Positions 43,299 through 52,071 of a DNA stretch of 64,000 nucleotides are shown here, piece by piece. The DNA comes from Candidatus Ribeiella danica (lineage in GTDB: Bacteria > Chloroflexota > Chloroflexia > Chloroflexales > Roseiflexaceae), in contig JADKFS010000002.1 of assembly GCA_016717335.1 (NCBI GenBank), forward strand, positions 124,001-188,000, read 5' to 3'. Each line of letters opens with the position of its first letter. The first letter of the stretch is position 1. A model generated the notes under the pieces. It had not been told where the DNA came from, did no database searches, and saw only the letters and a program-made list of their open reading frames with translations. A program made the translations under genes and the position numbers.

Positions 43299-43326
43299 TT
43301 GAACCGGCGCGGCGCGGCAGTATAGT
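43299..43326 (+). promoter_or_regulatory. Promoter of the HTH-PocR regulator gene
   Basis: TTGAAC, 16-bp spacer, TATAGT. Predicted transcription start near 43333, giving a leader that consists of the GCAAC repeats. Confidence 0.6.
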
Positions 43327-43340
43327 GTGGCTGAGACTAG

Positions 43341-43376
43341 CGCAACCTATTGCAACAGCTAGCAACCGGACGCAAC
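43341..43376 (+). promoter_or_regulatory. Operator candidate: four GCAAC direct repeats at 10-bp spacing
   Basis: GCAAC begins at 43342, 43352, 43362 and 43372, exactly one helical turn apart and all in the same orientation, between the -10 box and the ATG at 43378. Head-to-tail phased sites suit cooperative binding by a MerR/BldC-type helix-turn-helix, the kind encoded by the gene that follows. Confidence 0.6.
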
Positions 43377-43377
43377 G

Positions 43378-44154
43378 ATGGACGACCTGCTGACCACTCG
43401 CGAGGTTCAGGAGCTGCTCAAGCTCGACCGCACCACGATCTACCGGATGATCAAGGAAGGCCGGCTGACAGGATTGCGCGTCGGCCAGCAGTGGCGCTTC
43501 ACGCGCCGGGATGTCGAGACGCTGCTGAGCCGCGCGTCCGATGCCGTCGAGGCCGCGCCGGAGCCCGCCGCCGCACCCTCCGCCGACGCGCTGCGGCTGC
43601 ACTGCATCCAGGCCATCCAGGATGTCTTCGCCGAGCTGGCCCACATCGGCGCGGTCACGACCCGGCTCGACGGCGAGCCGCTGACAGGCGTCAGCAATGC
43701 CTGCCGGCTATGCGAGATCATTCAATCGAGCGCGGACGGGCGCGGCCGCTGCGTGGCGTCGTGGCGCGCGCTGGCGGCGCGGAGCGAGCGCACGCCGCAG
43801 ACGGCGACCTGCCACGCCGGGCTCGGCTACATGCACGCGCGGATCGCGATCGACGGCCAGCCGACCGCGCTGCTGGTGGCCGGCCAGTTCCGGCTGAGCG
43901 CGACACCGATCGAGACCGAGCGCCTGGCGCGCGAGCTCGGGCTGGACCCCGCCGAGGTCGCGGCCGCTGCTGCCGCGGCCCCGCTCTTCGACGAGCCAGC
44001 CCGCGCGCAGATCGCCGGCAGCCTCAAGCGCGTCGCCGAGACGTTCGAGTCGATCGGCGCCGAGCGCGCCCGCATGATCGACCGGCTGCGCCGGATCGCG
44101 GCGCTGAGCGCCCTCGATGGCCCGGCGGTCGAGGAGGTTGCGGCGGTAAGCTAG
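43378..44154 (+). CDS. Excisionase/BldC-type HTH regulator with PocR-like sensory domain
   Basis: 258 residues. Residues 1-52 are a HTH_17 (excisionase/MerR-like) domain: LLTTREVQELLKLDRTTIYRMIKEGRL and GQQWRFTRRDVETLL. After an Ala/Pro linker, residues about 75-200 match the PocR ligand/redox sensory domain: NACRLCEIIQSSADGRGRC, TATCHAGLGYMHARI and VAGQFRLS, with four conserved-position cysteines that may bind a ligand or metal. PocR domains sense small hydrocarbon derivatives in other bacteria. No clear ribosome site. The next gene, 119 bp downstream, is a large FAD/Fe-S oxidoreductase, the obvious candidate target. Confidence 0.82.
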   Translation: MDDLLTTREVQELLKLDRTTIYRMIKEGRLTGLRVGQQWRFTRRDVETLLSRASDAVEAAPEPAAAPSADALRLHCIQAIQDVFAELAHIGAVTTRLDGEPLTGVSNACRLCEIIQSSADGRGRCVASWRALAARSERTPQTATCHAGLGYMHARIAIDGQPTALLVAGQFRLSATPIETERLARELGLDPAEVAAAAAAAPLFDEPARAQIAGSLKRVAETFESIGAERARMIDRLRRIAALSALDGPAVEEVAAVS

Positions 44155-44273
44155 CGGCGCCTGGGCGAGTGGACATGTAGCGCGCTGCATAGGTGGTTCG
44201 GAATCGTTCGCGTCGGCGTCCTCTGCGCCTCCGTGGTGAATACGCTATTGATGTTCTAGCAATGGAGCAAGCC

Positions 44274-47200
44274 ATGAATGCACTGCAGCATTCCTTCCTG
44301 GAGCGCTTCGGCGAGCGCGTCTCATTCGACCCGACCGAGCGCACGCTCTACGGCCACGATATCGCGGCCATCCCCAGCCTAGTCGCGCCGCTGATCGGCA
44401 ACACCACTCCCGACGCGGTCGTTCAGCCCGAGAGCGAGCCGGAGCTGGTCGAGCTGGCGCGCTGGGCCGCGGCCGAGCGCGTGCCGCTCACCCCGCGCGG
44501 CAAGGCGACCTCGGGCTACGGCGGGGCCATCCCGGTCAGGCGCGGCGTGGTGGTCGACTTCTACCGCATGCGGCGCGTGCTGGAGGTCGACCCGCAGGGC
44601 CTGACGGTCACGGTGCAGCCCGGTATCACCTGGGAGCAGCTCGACACGCAGCTCAAGCGGCACGAGCTGACGCTGCGGCTCTACCCGACCAGCTACCCGT
44701 CGTCGACCGTCGGCGGCTGGCTGGCGCAGGGCGGCGCCGGGATCGGCAGCTACGAGTTCGGCTACTTCCGCGAGAGCGTGGTGTCGGCGCGGATCGTGCT
44801 GCCGAGCGGCGAGGCGCGCGACCTGTCCGGCGAGGACATCGACCTCGTCGCCGACGCAGAGGGCCTGACCGGGCTGATCAGCCAGGTCACGCTGCGCGTG
44901 CAGCCGCTGGTCGATCTGCAGGTCGCCGCGCTCTCGGCCGCCGACGCGCGCAAGTTCCAGGATCTGCTGCAGGGCCTGATCGCGGCGCGGCTGCCGCTCT
45001 GGTCGGTGGTGTTCATCAGCCCGAAGATGGCCGAGCTGAAGAACGTGGCGCCCGCACGCGAGCACAACGGCCACCCGGTCGAGCCGCACGTCGAGCTGCC
45101 GCACGCCTACATCGTGACGCTGGCCTTCCGCGCCGCCGACGCGCCGGCCGTCCAGGCCGCGCTGCCAACATTGGCCGCCGCACACGGCGCGCAGATCCTC
45201 GGCGACGCAATCGCCCGATACGAGTGGGCCCAGCGCTTCAAGCTGATGACGATCAAGCGCCTGGGGCCGTCGCTCGTCCCGGCCGAAGTGATCGTCCCGC
45301 TCGCCGGCCTGGCCGACACGCTCGACGAGTTCACCGCCAAAGTCGGCCAGCCGCTGGTCAAAGAGGGCGTGCTGCTGCGCCGGGGCGCCGGCGGTGCGCC
45401 CGAGGTGGTCATCCTGGGGTTCATCCCGGCCGACCAACGCAAGCTGAGCTACAACTTCGTGTTCGGCCTGGCGCTGACGATCATGAAGATCGCCGAGCGC
45501 CACGGCGGCCGGCCGTACGCGACCGGCATGTACTTCACGCGCCGGGCCGGGCGGGTGCTCGGCCGGCAGCGCGTGCGGCGGCTGCGCCAGTTCAAGGCCG
45601 AGGTCGACCCGGCCGGCATTCTGAACCCCGGCAAGGTGCTCGACGGCGGGCTGGTCGGCGCCGCGCTGGGCCTGGCCGGCTGGTTCGAGCCGATCATCCG
45701 CCGCCTCGGCAACGCCGCGCCGACCGAGATCGGCGAGCGTGCCAGCGCGCCCGCGCGCGACATCCCGGCCGACGTGGCCTGGTACGCCTACGCCTGCTCG
45801 CAGTGCGGCTACTGTATCGACGAGTGCGACCAATTCTACGGCCGCGGCTGGGAGAGCCAGAGCCCGCGCGGCAAGTGGTTCTGGCTGCGCGAGCACATGG
45901 AGGGCCGGGCCGAGTGGGACCAGCGCATGGTCGACACGTTCCTCTCCTGCACCACCTGCGAGCTGTGCAACCTGCGCTGCTCGGCCGCGCTGCCGATCGA
46001 GCCATCCTGGATGAAGCTGCGCGGCCAGCTGATCGATCAGCAGCAGCGCATGACCTTCCCGCCGTTCGAGATGATGGGCGCCGCGCTGGCCGCCGAGGGC
46101 AACATCTGGGCCGGCTACCGCAAGGACCGCAGCGCCTGGTTCCCCGCCGATCTGAAGGAGAAGCACGGCCCCGAGCACAAGGCCGCGGCAGTCTACTTCG
46201 CCGGCTGCACCGCCAGCTACGTCGAGCAGGATATCGCGATCGCCAGCGTGCGGCTGCTCGACGCCGCCGGGATCGACTTCAGCTACCTGGGCGAGCGGGA
46301 GAGCTGCTGCGCGACGCCGATGCTGGTGGCCGGGCGCTGGGACCTGTTCGCCGAGACGATGAAGCAGAACATCCAGGCGGTGCGCGACAGCGGCGCGGAC
46401 ACCGTGATCACCTCTTGCCCGGCCTGCGACATGATGTGGCGCCAGACCTACCCGGCCTGGGCGGCCAAGCTGGGCATCGACTACGACATCAAGACCCGCC
46501 ACTACAGCGAGGTCGTGTCGGAGAAGATCGCCAGCGGCGAGTTCGCCTTCCCCGAGAACGGCAGCCGGCCCAGCACCGTCACTTGGCACGACTCGTGTCA
46601 CATCGGGCGGGTCTCGGGCGTGTACGAGCCGCCGCGCGAGCTGATCAAAGCCATCCCGAACGTGAACTTCGTCGAGATGCCGTACAACCGCGAGTGCGCG
46701 CACTGCTGCGGCTCGGTGCTGACACTGATTAAGGAGCCCGACGTGGCGGCCGAGATCGGCAAGCACCGCATCGACGAGGCGATCGAGGTCGGCGCGCAGA
46801 AAGTGCTGGCGCTGTGCCCGTGCTGCGAGTTCCAGCTGCGCGTCAGCGCCGAGAAGAAGCATCTGCCGATCGAGGTGGTCGACCTGGCGCACTTCGCGGC
46901 CGAGGCGCTGGGCTACGCGCTGCCCGACCCGCACCCGGAGGTGCGCGCGCAGTGGGCGGTGTTCGAGGCGATGATCAAGCTGATGACGCCCGAGGGGTTC
47001 GCGCAGCTGCTGGGCACGATGTGGCCCGAGCTGATCGCCGCGATGCCGCTGGGCATGGGCGGCATGATGCGGGCGATGGCCAAAGTGCCTGGCGCGCTCG
47101 AGGCGATGCGGCCGATCTTCCCGCTGCTGTTCCCGCGCCTGCTGCCGCTGATGATGCCGAAGCTCATGCCGGCGATGCTGGAGCGGGTCGGCCGGATCGT

Positions 47201-47345
47201 GCCGATGCCGGAGTACATGGCCGAGCAGATGCCGGACCTGATGCCGAAGGTGATGGGCCGGCTGATGCCGCACATGATCGGCGAGGTGGTGCCGCTGGTC
47301 GCGCAGCCGATGATCGATTATTTGCACGGCGCGGAGCGCAATTAG
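44274..47345 (+). CDS. Large FAD-binding and Fe-S (GlcD/GlpC/CCG-type) oxidoreductase
   Basis: 1,023 residues. A GlcD-type FAD_binding_4 domain (about 35-215; PLTPRGKATSGYGG, SSTVGGWLAQGGAGIGSYEFG) and an FAD-oxidase C-terminal domain (to about 465) come first. A di-cluster ferredoxin region with CSQCGYCIDECD and CTTCELCNLRC follows. Then two CCG/heterodisulfide-reductase-D-type domains with FAGCTASYVEQD, ESCCATPM, WHDSCHIGR and ECAHCCGS. This is the one-chain form of D-lactate/glycolate-type dehydrogenases that pass electrons to Fe-S partners or quinone. The last 115 residues are unusual: Met/Pro/Leu-rich (LPLMMPKLMPAMLERVG). ATG 44274 has TGGAGC seven bases upstream; an ATG at 44262 is possible. 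Confidence 0.88.
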   Translation: MNALQHSFLERFGERVSFDPTERTLYGHDIAAIPSLVAPLIGNTTPDAVVQPESEPELVELARWAAAERVPLTPRGKATSGYGGAIPVRRGVVVDFYRMRRVLEVDPQGLTVTVQPGITWEQLDTQLKRHELTLRLYPTSYPSSTVGGWLAQGGAGIGSYEFGYFRESVVSARIVLPSGEARDLSGEDIDLVADAEGLTGLISQVTLRVQPLVDLQVAALSAADARKFQDLLQGLIAARLPLWSVVFISPKMAELKNVAPAREHNGHPVEPHVELPHAYIVTLAFRAADAPAVQAALPTLAAAHGAQILGDAIARYEWAQRFKLMTIKRLGPSLVPAEVIVPLAGLADTLDEFTAKVGQPLVKEGVLLRRGAGGAPEVVILGFIPADQRKLSYNFVFGLALTIMKIAERHGGRPYATGMYFTRRAGRVLGRQRVRRLRQFKAEVDPAGILNPGKVLDGGLVGAALGLAGWFEPIIRRLGNAAPTEIGERASAPARDIPADVAWYAYACSQCGYCIDECDQFYGRGWESQSPRGKWFWLREHMEGRAEWDQRMVDTFLSCTTCELCNLRCSAALPIEPSWMKLRGQLIDQQQRMTFPPFEMMGAALAAEGNIWAGYRKDRSAWFPADLKEKHGPEHKAAAVYFAGCTASYVEQDIAIASVRLLDAAGIDFSYLGERESCCATPMLVAGRWDLFAETMKQNIQAVRDSGADTVITSCPACDMMWRQTYPAWAAKLGIDYDIKTRHYSEVVSEKIASGEFAFPENGSRPSTVTWHDSCHIGRVSGVYEPPRELIKAIPNVNFVEMPYNRECAHCCGSVLTLIKEPDVAAEIGKHRIDEAIEVGAQKVLALCPCCEFQLRVSAEKKHLPIEVVDLAHFAAEALGYALPDPHPEVRAQWAVFEAMIKLMTPEGFAQLLGTMWPELIAAMPLGMGGMMRAMAKVPGALEAMRPIFPLLFPRLLPLMMPKLMPAMLERVGRIVPMPEYMAEQMPDLMPKVMGRLMPHMIGEVVPLVAQPMIDYLHGAERN

Positions 47346-47373
47346 GAGGCCGCGCATCCCAGTGCGCGAAAGG

Positions 47374-47506
47374 CCCTCACCCCCTCTCCCATTCCGGGAG
47401 AGGGGGTTTCTTTGGTGTGGCGCGGCGGCTTTGCCGCCGCGCCACACCCACGAACGATCTCCCGCGCTCCCCGCGGGCGAGCGGCGGTCGGGGGGTGTGG
47501 GGGATA
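47374..47506. repeat. Composite palindromic element
   Basis: CCCTCACCCCCTCTCCC hairpin followed by TTTCTTT, core 47414-47448 (GGTGTGGCGCGGCGGC, TTT centre), and a weaker right arm GGGGGGTGTGGGGG. It lies between the convergent oxidoreductase and hydrolase genes. Confidence 0.8.
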
Positions 47507-47627
47507 GCACGACAAGGCGAGATGTCCGAATTGGAACATGTGGGATGAATCATGATCTCTGGCATCCAGATGGCATCTGCTTGTCCCGAATCTGGCAGGG
47601 GGACGACAGACAGGCGCAGCCGGCAGG

Positions 47628-48701
47628 CTACGCGCTGCCGCGCGCGAGCTGCTCGGCCAGCAGCGCGTTGAACTCCTCCGGCCGCTCGATGTAGGGCGAG
47701 TGGCCCACGTCAGGCATCACGTGCTCGCTGAACCAGCCGCCGCCGGCCTGGTACTGCTCCAGCACTGCGCGCGTCTGGCTCACCATCGGCTGCGGCGGCT
47801 CGACGTCGTCGCCCGGCCAGCCGGGCACGATCCCCAGCTTGCCGAGCGTGCCGAAGTTGAAGAACGAGAAGTCCGAGACGATCTGGTCGTCCGCGCCGCG
47901 CACCCACAGCACCGGCGGCTTGGGCGCGGCGGCGATGAAGCGCTGGACGCTGTCGCCGACGTACTTGGGCGACATGGCGTTAGCCGGCCCCAGCACGCCC
48001 GGCGCGGCGCCTGGCCAGTTGGGCGAGGCGACGAAGTCGCCGGGGTACTTGTCGGGGCCGACCTTCTCGCTGAGCAGCGACGAGAGCAGCTCCTCCTCGC
48101 GCGCCGGGCGAAACGGCGGCTTCCAATAGAACGAGTTCATGACCACGCGCGGCGAGGCCTGCGGGTTGTCGCTGCCGCGCTCGCCCACGCTCATCAGCCG
48201 GGTGAACTCCGCGTTGACGATGCCGCCGCCCGAGCTGGCGAAGTCATCGTAGCACGGCGTGCCGTCCAGGCCCTTGACGCCGCCGAAGCCGTACGGCGAG
48301 CCCGGCGCGGCGACCGTGGCCGTGATGATCCGCTCGGGCGCGGCGGCGATCAGGTTGAACACCAGCGTGCCGCCCATCGAGTGCCCGACGGCGTGAAAGC
48401 GCCCGAGCCCGATCGTGTCCACGAAGCCCAGCACGTCGTCGACCCAGTCGCCGAACCCGCGCGTCGCGTCGACCAGCTTGTCCTCGGTGTCGCCGTAGCC
48501 GCGCAGGTCCGGCGCGATGCCGCGGTACTGCGGCGGCAGCGCCAGCATCGTCTCCTCCCAGTAGGTGGACGACGAGGCGTTGCCGTGGAGGAACAGCACC
48601 GGGATGCCGTCCGCCGGGCCGCTGAACAGCGCGTGGGTCTGCAGCCGCGGCGTGTCGATCAGCTGCGAGGTGATGCCGGGAAGGGTGGGGATGCTTGCCA
48701 T
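47628..48701 (-). CDS. Alpha/beta hydrolase
   Basis: 357 residues. PVLFLHGNASSSTYWEETM contains the oxyanion HGN, the nucleophile elbow is GHSMGG (Ser), and the His is in VMPDVGHSPYIERPEEF; a candidate acid lies in VRGADDQIVSD. FVDTIGLGRFHAVGHSMG matches the epoxide hydrolase/haloalkane dehalogenase branch in order, but the substrate cannot be named. AAGGAG about nine bases before the ATG. Third gene of a minus-strand series after the acyl-CoA synthetase and another hydrolase. Confidence 0.9.
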   Translation of the reverse strand: MASIPTLPGITSQLIDTPRLQTHALFSGPADGIPVLFLHGNASSSTYWEETMLALPPQYRGIAPDLRGYGDTEDKLVDATRGFGDWVDDVLGFVDTIGLGRFHAVGHSMGGTLVFNLIAAAPERIITATVAAPGSPYGFGGVKGLDGTPCYDDFASSGGGIVNAEFTRLMSVGERGSDNPQASPRVVMNSFYWKPPFRPAREEELLSSLLSEKVGPDKYPGDFVASPNWPGAAPGVLGPANAMSPKYVGDSVQRFIAAAPKPPVLWVRGADDQIVSDFSFFNFGTLGKLGIVPGWPGDDVEPPQPMVSQTRAVLEQYQAGGGWFSEHVMPDVGHSPYIERPEEFNALLAEQLARGSA

Positions 48702-48762
48702 GCTAGCCGTCTCCTTTTTGATTGATGCTCTCCTACTGGGAACACAAAGGGTCTCTGTCATT

Positions 48763-48949
48763 CACAGGGCTTACGCAGCCAGGGTGTTCGCCCTCCCCCT
48801 GCCCCCTCCCCGCGATGCGGGGAGGGGAAAAGAGGCGTGCTGGTACTCAGCGCTGCAAAGCAGCGCTGAGTACCAGCACCTCCCCCTCCCCGCTCTGCGG
48901 GGAGGGGGCAGGGGGTGGGGTACGAAAACGCAGGCTGTGTAAGCCCTAT
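48763..48949. repeat. MITE-like composite palindromic element with terminal inverted repeats
   Basis: Ends AGGGCTTACGCAGCC (from 48766) and GGCTGTGTAAGCCCT (to 48948) are inverted repeats with few mismatches. Inside are C-rich hairpin arms (CCCCTCCCCGC...) and the perfect core 48837-48879 (GTGCTGGTACTCAGCGCTGC, AAA centre). TCATT occurs just outside both ends (48758-48762 and 48949-48953) and may be a target duplication; the right copy contains the stop codon of the upstream hydrolase gene. Confidence 0.8.
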
Positions 48950-49743
48950 CATTGGACACCCAGGAACGCTTCGATCGCCGCGGCGGTCGCCGCCAGGTCT
49001 TCGATCGGGAAGTGGTGCCCCAGGCCGGGCAGGATGGTCACCCGCGCGCCGGGGATGCGGGCCGCCAGCAGCTGGGCGTTGCCGGGCGGCACGACCTTGT
49101 CCTCCGAGCCGGTCAGGATCAGCGTCGGGCAGGCGATCTCGCCCAAGCGCTCCGCGGCGTCGTGCTGCGCGCCGGCCACGACCTGCGCGCCGTACTGCGC
49201 CGGCGGCACCGGCCCGGTCATCCGGTAGGCCAGCAGCTCGGCGATCACCTCGGGGTGGCGCTCCACAAAGCCCGGCCCGGTCGAGACCGCCATGCCGCGG
49301 TTGAACAGGTCGACCGGGTCGCCCGCGCGGTTGGTCAGCACCTCAAGCGCCTCGGCGGTGATCGGGACCGCCTGCGGGCCGCCGTGGGTGGTCGAGGCCA
49401 GGATCAGCCTGTCGACCAGGTCGGGCCGCGCCAGCGCCAGCTCCTGCGCGATCATGCCGCCCAGCGAGTGGCCGAGCACATAGGCCGCGCCGATGCCCAG
49501 CCCGTCCAGCAGGCCGATCGTGTCGGCCGCGAGCAGCTGCGCGGTGTACGGCCCGTCGGGCTTGTCCGAGTCGCCCACGCCGCGGTTGTCGAAGGTGATG
49601 ACCCGGTAGCGCCGGGCCAGCTCGGGCGCCAGCTTGCGCCAGTACCACGCCCCGTAGCCGACGCCGCTGATCAGCAGCAGCGGCCTGCCGACGCCCTGCG
49701 CCCCGTAGGCCAGCGTGATACCGTTTGTCTGAATGCTTGGCAT
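48949..49743 (-). CDS. Alpha/beta hydrolase
   Basis: 264 residues. PLLLISGVGYGAWYWRKLAP, FDNRGVGDSDKPDGPY, nucleophile elbow LGHSLGGMIA, acid in LTGSEDKVVPPGNAQL and His in LPGLGHHFPIED: a complete triad of the 3-oxoadipate enol-lactonase/esterase-like branch. Three ATGs stand in tandem; the third has the best spacing to AGAGAG. It begins 45 bp after the acyl-CoA synthetase stop and is likely co-transcribed. Confidence 0.92.
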   Translation of the reverse strand: MPSIQTNGITLAYGAQGVGRPLLLISGVGYGAWYWRKLAPELARRYRVITFDNRGVGDSDKPDGPYTAQLLAADTIGLLDGLGIGAAYVLGHSLGGMIAQELALARPDLVDRLILASTTHGGPQAVPITAEALEVLTNRAGDPVDLFNRGMAVSTGPGFVERHPEVIAELLAYRMTGPVPPAQYGAQVVAGAQHDAAERLGEIACPTLILTGSEDKVVPPGNAQLLAARIPGARVTILPGLGHHFPIEDLAATAAAIEAFLGVQ

Positions 49744-49788
49744 CATCATCTCTCTTTTGTGTGGGGCCGCCCACCCCGCATACAACCT

Positions 49789-51318
49789 TCACGCGCCGCC
49801 GTAGCGCCTGAGCAGCTCGATCTTGTCGACCTTGCCGGCGCCGGTGCGCGGCAGCGCGTCGGCGAACACCACGCTCTTGGGGATCTTGTAGCGCGCCAGC
49901 CGCTCGCGGCAGAACGCGATCAGCTCGTCGGCGGCCAGCGCCGCGCCGGCGACGACGATCGCGCGGCCGACCTCGCCCCAGCGCTCGTCGGGCACGCCGA
50001 TCAGCGCCGCCTCGACCACGGCCGGGTGGGCCGCGATCACATTCTCGACCTCGGCCGGGTAGATGTTCTCGCCGCCCGAGATGATCACGTCCTTCAGCCG
50101 GCCGACGATCCAGTAGTAGCCCTCGGCGTCGCGGCGCGCCAGGTCGCCGGTGTGCAGCCAGCCGCCCACGATCGCCTGCGCGCTCTCCGCTGGCCGGTTC
50201 CAGTAGCCGGCGCAGACGTGCGGCCCGCGGATGAGCAGCTCGCCGTGCTGGTCGGGCTCGCACTCGCGCCCGTCCTTGTCGACCACCTTCACGTCTACGT
50301 GAAACAGCGGGAAGCCGACCGCGCCCGGCTTGCGGCGCACATCCTGCGGCGGCAGCCAGAAGGTGTTCGGGCCGGCCTCGGTCAGGCCATAGCCAGTCTT
50401 GAAATCGACCCCGCGCGCCCAGAAGCGCTCGAACACCGGCAGCGGGCACGGCGCGCCGCCGCTGATCACCAGCTTGAGCCGCGCGAAGTCGGCATCCGGC
50501 CAGCGCGGGTGCTGCTGCAGCTCGATGAACATGGTCGGCACGCCAAAGAACAGCGTGACGCCCGCGTCGCGGATCAGGTCGAACACCTGGTCGGCATCGA
50601 AGGCGCGGCAGACGATCGAGGTCCCGCCGATGTGCACGAGCGGCGCGGTGAAGACGTTCAGGCCGCCGGTGTGGAACAGCGGCGCGTTGAGGATCGCCAC
50701 GTCGTCGGGCGCCAGGCCCCAGCTCGACGTCGTGTTGATCGCGTTCCAGAGGATACTGCCGTGGGTCAGCAGCGCGCCCTTGGGCAGGCCGGTCGTGCCG
50801 CCAGTGTAGCAGATCACCCAGGGGTCGTCCATGCTCAGCTCGGCCGGCGGCGGGGCAGCGTCGGAGTAGCTATCGCGCGCGTCGAAGGCCGCGTCGCCCG
50901 GCGCGACGCGCGCGGCCGGGTCGAGCGCGACGAAGTGCCGCACCGGCGTGGCGTGCTCGCGCACGGCCGCGACCTGCGCGGCGAACTCGGCGCCGTAGAC
51001 CAGCACGGCCGGCGCGGCGTCGGCGAGCAGCTCGCCCAGCTCGCGCGGCGTCAGCCGCCAGTTGAGGTTCTGCAGGATCGCGCCAACCTTGCCGCAGGCA
51101 AACCAGATATCCAGGTACTCCAGGCAGTTCATCGCCAGCACCGCCACGCGGTCGCCCTTGCCGACGCCGAAGCGCTCGCGCAGCAGGTTGGCGGTGCGGT
51201 TGGCCGCGCGGTTCCACTCGCGGTACGTGATCGCGCGCCCGCTGTGCGCGGCGTCGATCAGGGCCACCTTATCCGGGGTGAGCATCTCGCGCCGCGCGAG
51301 CCAGTCCCCGATAGACAT
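49789..51318 (-). CDS. AMP-forming acyl-CoA synthetase / ligase
   Basis: 509 residues of the ANL superfamily. P-loop YTGGTTGLPKGALLTHGS, A5 motif GYGLTEAGPNTF, A7 GWLHTGDLARRDAEGYYWI, hinge GRLKDVIISGGENIYPAEVE and the catalytic Lys in PRTGAGKVDKIELL. Activates a fatty or aromatic acid to its CoA thioester; the acyl group is unknown. First gene of a minus-strand series with two alpha/beta hydrolases, suggesting catabolism of an ester or acid. Confidence 0.93.
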   Translation of the reverse strand: MSIGDWLARREMLTPDKVALIDAAHSGRAITYREWNRAANRTANLLRERFGVGKGDRVAVLAMNCLEYLDIWFACGKVGAILQNLNWRLTPRELGELLADAAPAVLVYGAEFAAQVAAVREHATPVRHFVALDPAARVAPGDAAFDARDSYSDAAPPPAELSMDDPWVICYTGGTTGLPKGALLTHGSILWNAINTTSSWGLAPDDVAILNAPLFHTGGLNVFTAPLVHIGGTSIVCRAFDADQVFDLIRDAGVTLFFGVPTMFIELQQHPRWPDADFARLKLVISGGAPCPLPVFERFWARGVDFKTGYGLTEAGPNTFWLPPQDVRRKPGAVGFPLFHVDVKVVDKDGRECEPDQHGELLIRGPHVCAGYWNRPAESAQAIVGGWLHTGDLARRDAEGYYWIVGRLKDVIISGGENIYPAEVENVIAAHPAVVEAALIGVPDERWGEVGRAIVVAGAALAADELIAFCRERLARYKIPKSVVFADALPRTGAGKVDKIELLRRYGGA

Positions 51319-51383
51319 GCAGGCCTCCGGTACTTCCGCCCTCCACCGCTCCGCATCCGCCTGCCCCGCAGGGGACAGAGGAC

Positions 51384-51407
51384 CGCTCTCCCGGGCGCGG
51401 GAGAGCG
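51384..51407. repeat. Hairpin CGCTCTCCC / GGGAGAGCG
   Basis: Perfect 9-bp stem in the divergent space between the synthetase and phosphatase genes; an arm-like relic of the palindrome family. Confidence 0.5.
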
Positions 51408-51498
51408 ATCGGCGAGATGCGGGGCACGACGACGCATGGCCTATTCACTATAGCAGCCGGGAGTGACACTAGAGTTGCAGTCAGGTTTTCCGCGGATC

Positions 51499-51507
51499 TG
51501 GTACAAT
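51499..51507 (+). promoter_or_regulatory. Extended -10 promoter for the histidine phosphatase gene
   Basis: TGG-TACAAT, 40 bases before the ATG; the nearest -35-like site (TTGCAG at 51475) is 21 bp away. Confidence 0.45.
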
Positions 51508-51546
51508 CTTCCTCAGACAGCCGCTCAGCTTTGAAAGAAAACATGA

Positions 51547-52071
51547 ATGATTGAAGAACTCTACCTGGTGCGCCACGCCACGCCCGACCGCACCACCGGC
51601 GTGCCGTACCAGCTGCCGCCCGGCCCGCCGCTGACGGCGATCGGCGAACGCGAGGCCGAGCTGACCGGCGAGTGGCTGGTTGGCCGCGGCGTCGAGCGGC
51701 TGCTGGCCTCACCGTTTACCCGCACCCGCCAGACTGCCGAGGCGCTATCGCGCGCGCTCGACCTGCCGATCGCCTTCGTCGAGGGGCTGCGCGAGGGCGC
51801 GCCCGGCGAGAAGATGGACCAGATCCGCGAGCGCACCTCCGAGCTGCTGCGCCAGCTCGACGACAGCCCGCTGCGCTGCCTGGCGCTGGTGAGCCACGGG
51901 GCGCCGATCCGCTCGCTGCTCGAGTACACCACCGACCAGCGGATCGACCTGCGGGCGCACGCCTACGACAACGGCAACTGCGCGCCGCCCGCCGCGGTCT
52001 GGCACGGCCGTCGCGCCGAGGGCGGGTGGGTCTGGGAGCTGGCCTTCCGCCCAGTAGCCCGTAGTCAGTAG
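51547..52071 (+). CDS. Histidine phosphatase-family protein
   Basis: 174 residues. The RHG-type catalytic motif is LVRHATPDR (His active site, Ala in place of Gly), with SPFTRTRQTAEALSRAL, a Glu in EGLREGAPGE and the second His in ALVSHGAPIRSLL. Small phosphoglycerate-mutase-like phosphatase of unknown substrate. Its last codons run into the AGTAGTC repeat. No strong ribosome site. Confidence 0.9.
   Translation: MIEELYLVRHATPDRTTGVPYQLPPGPPLTAIGEREAELTGEWLVGRGVERLLASPFTRTRQTAEALSRALDLPIAFVEGLREGAPGEKMDQIRERTSELLRQLDDSPLRCLALVSHGAPIRSLLEYTTDQRIDLRAHAYDNGNCAPPAAVWHGRRAEGGWVWELAFRPVARSQ

Noticed and set aside
44379..47510. A 1,000-codon open frame on the minus strand opposite the FAD/Fe-S oxidoreductase
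   Set aside because: Its translation is Arg/His/Leu/Ala-rich with no motif and arises from GC-biased third positions of the plus-strand gene, whose motifs are unambiguous.
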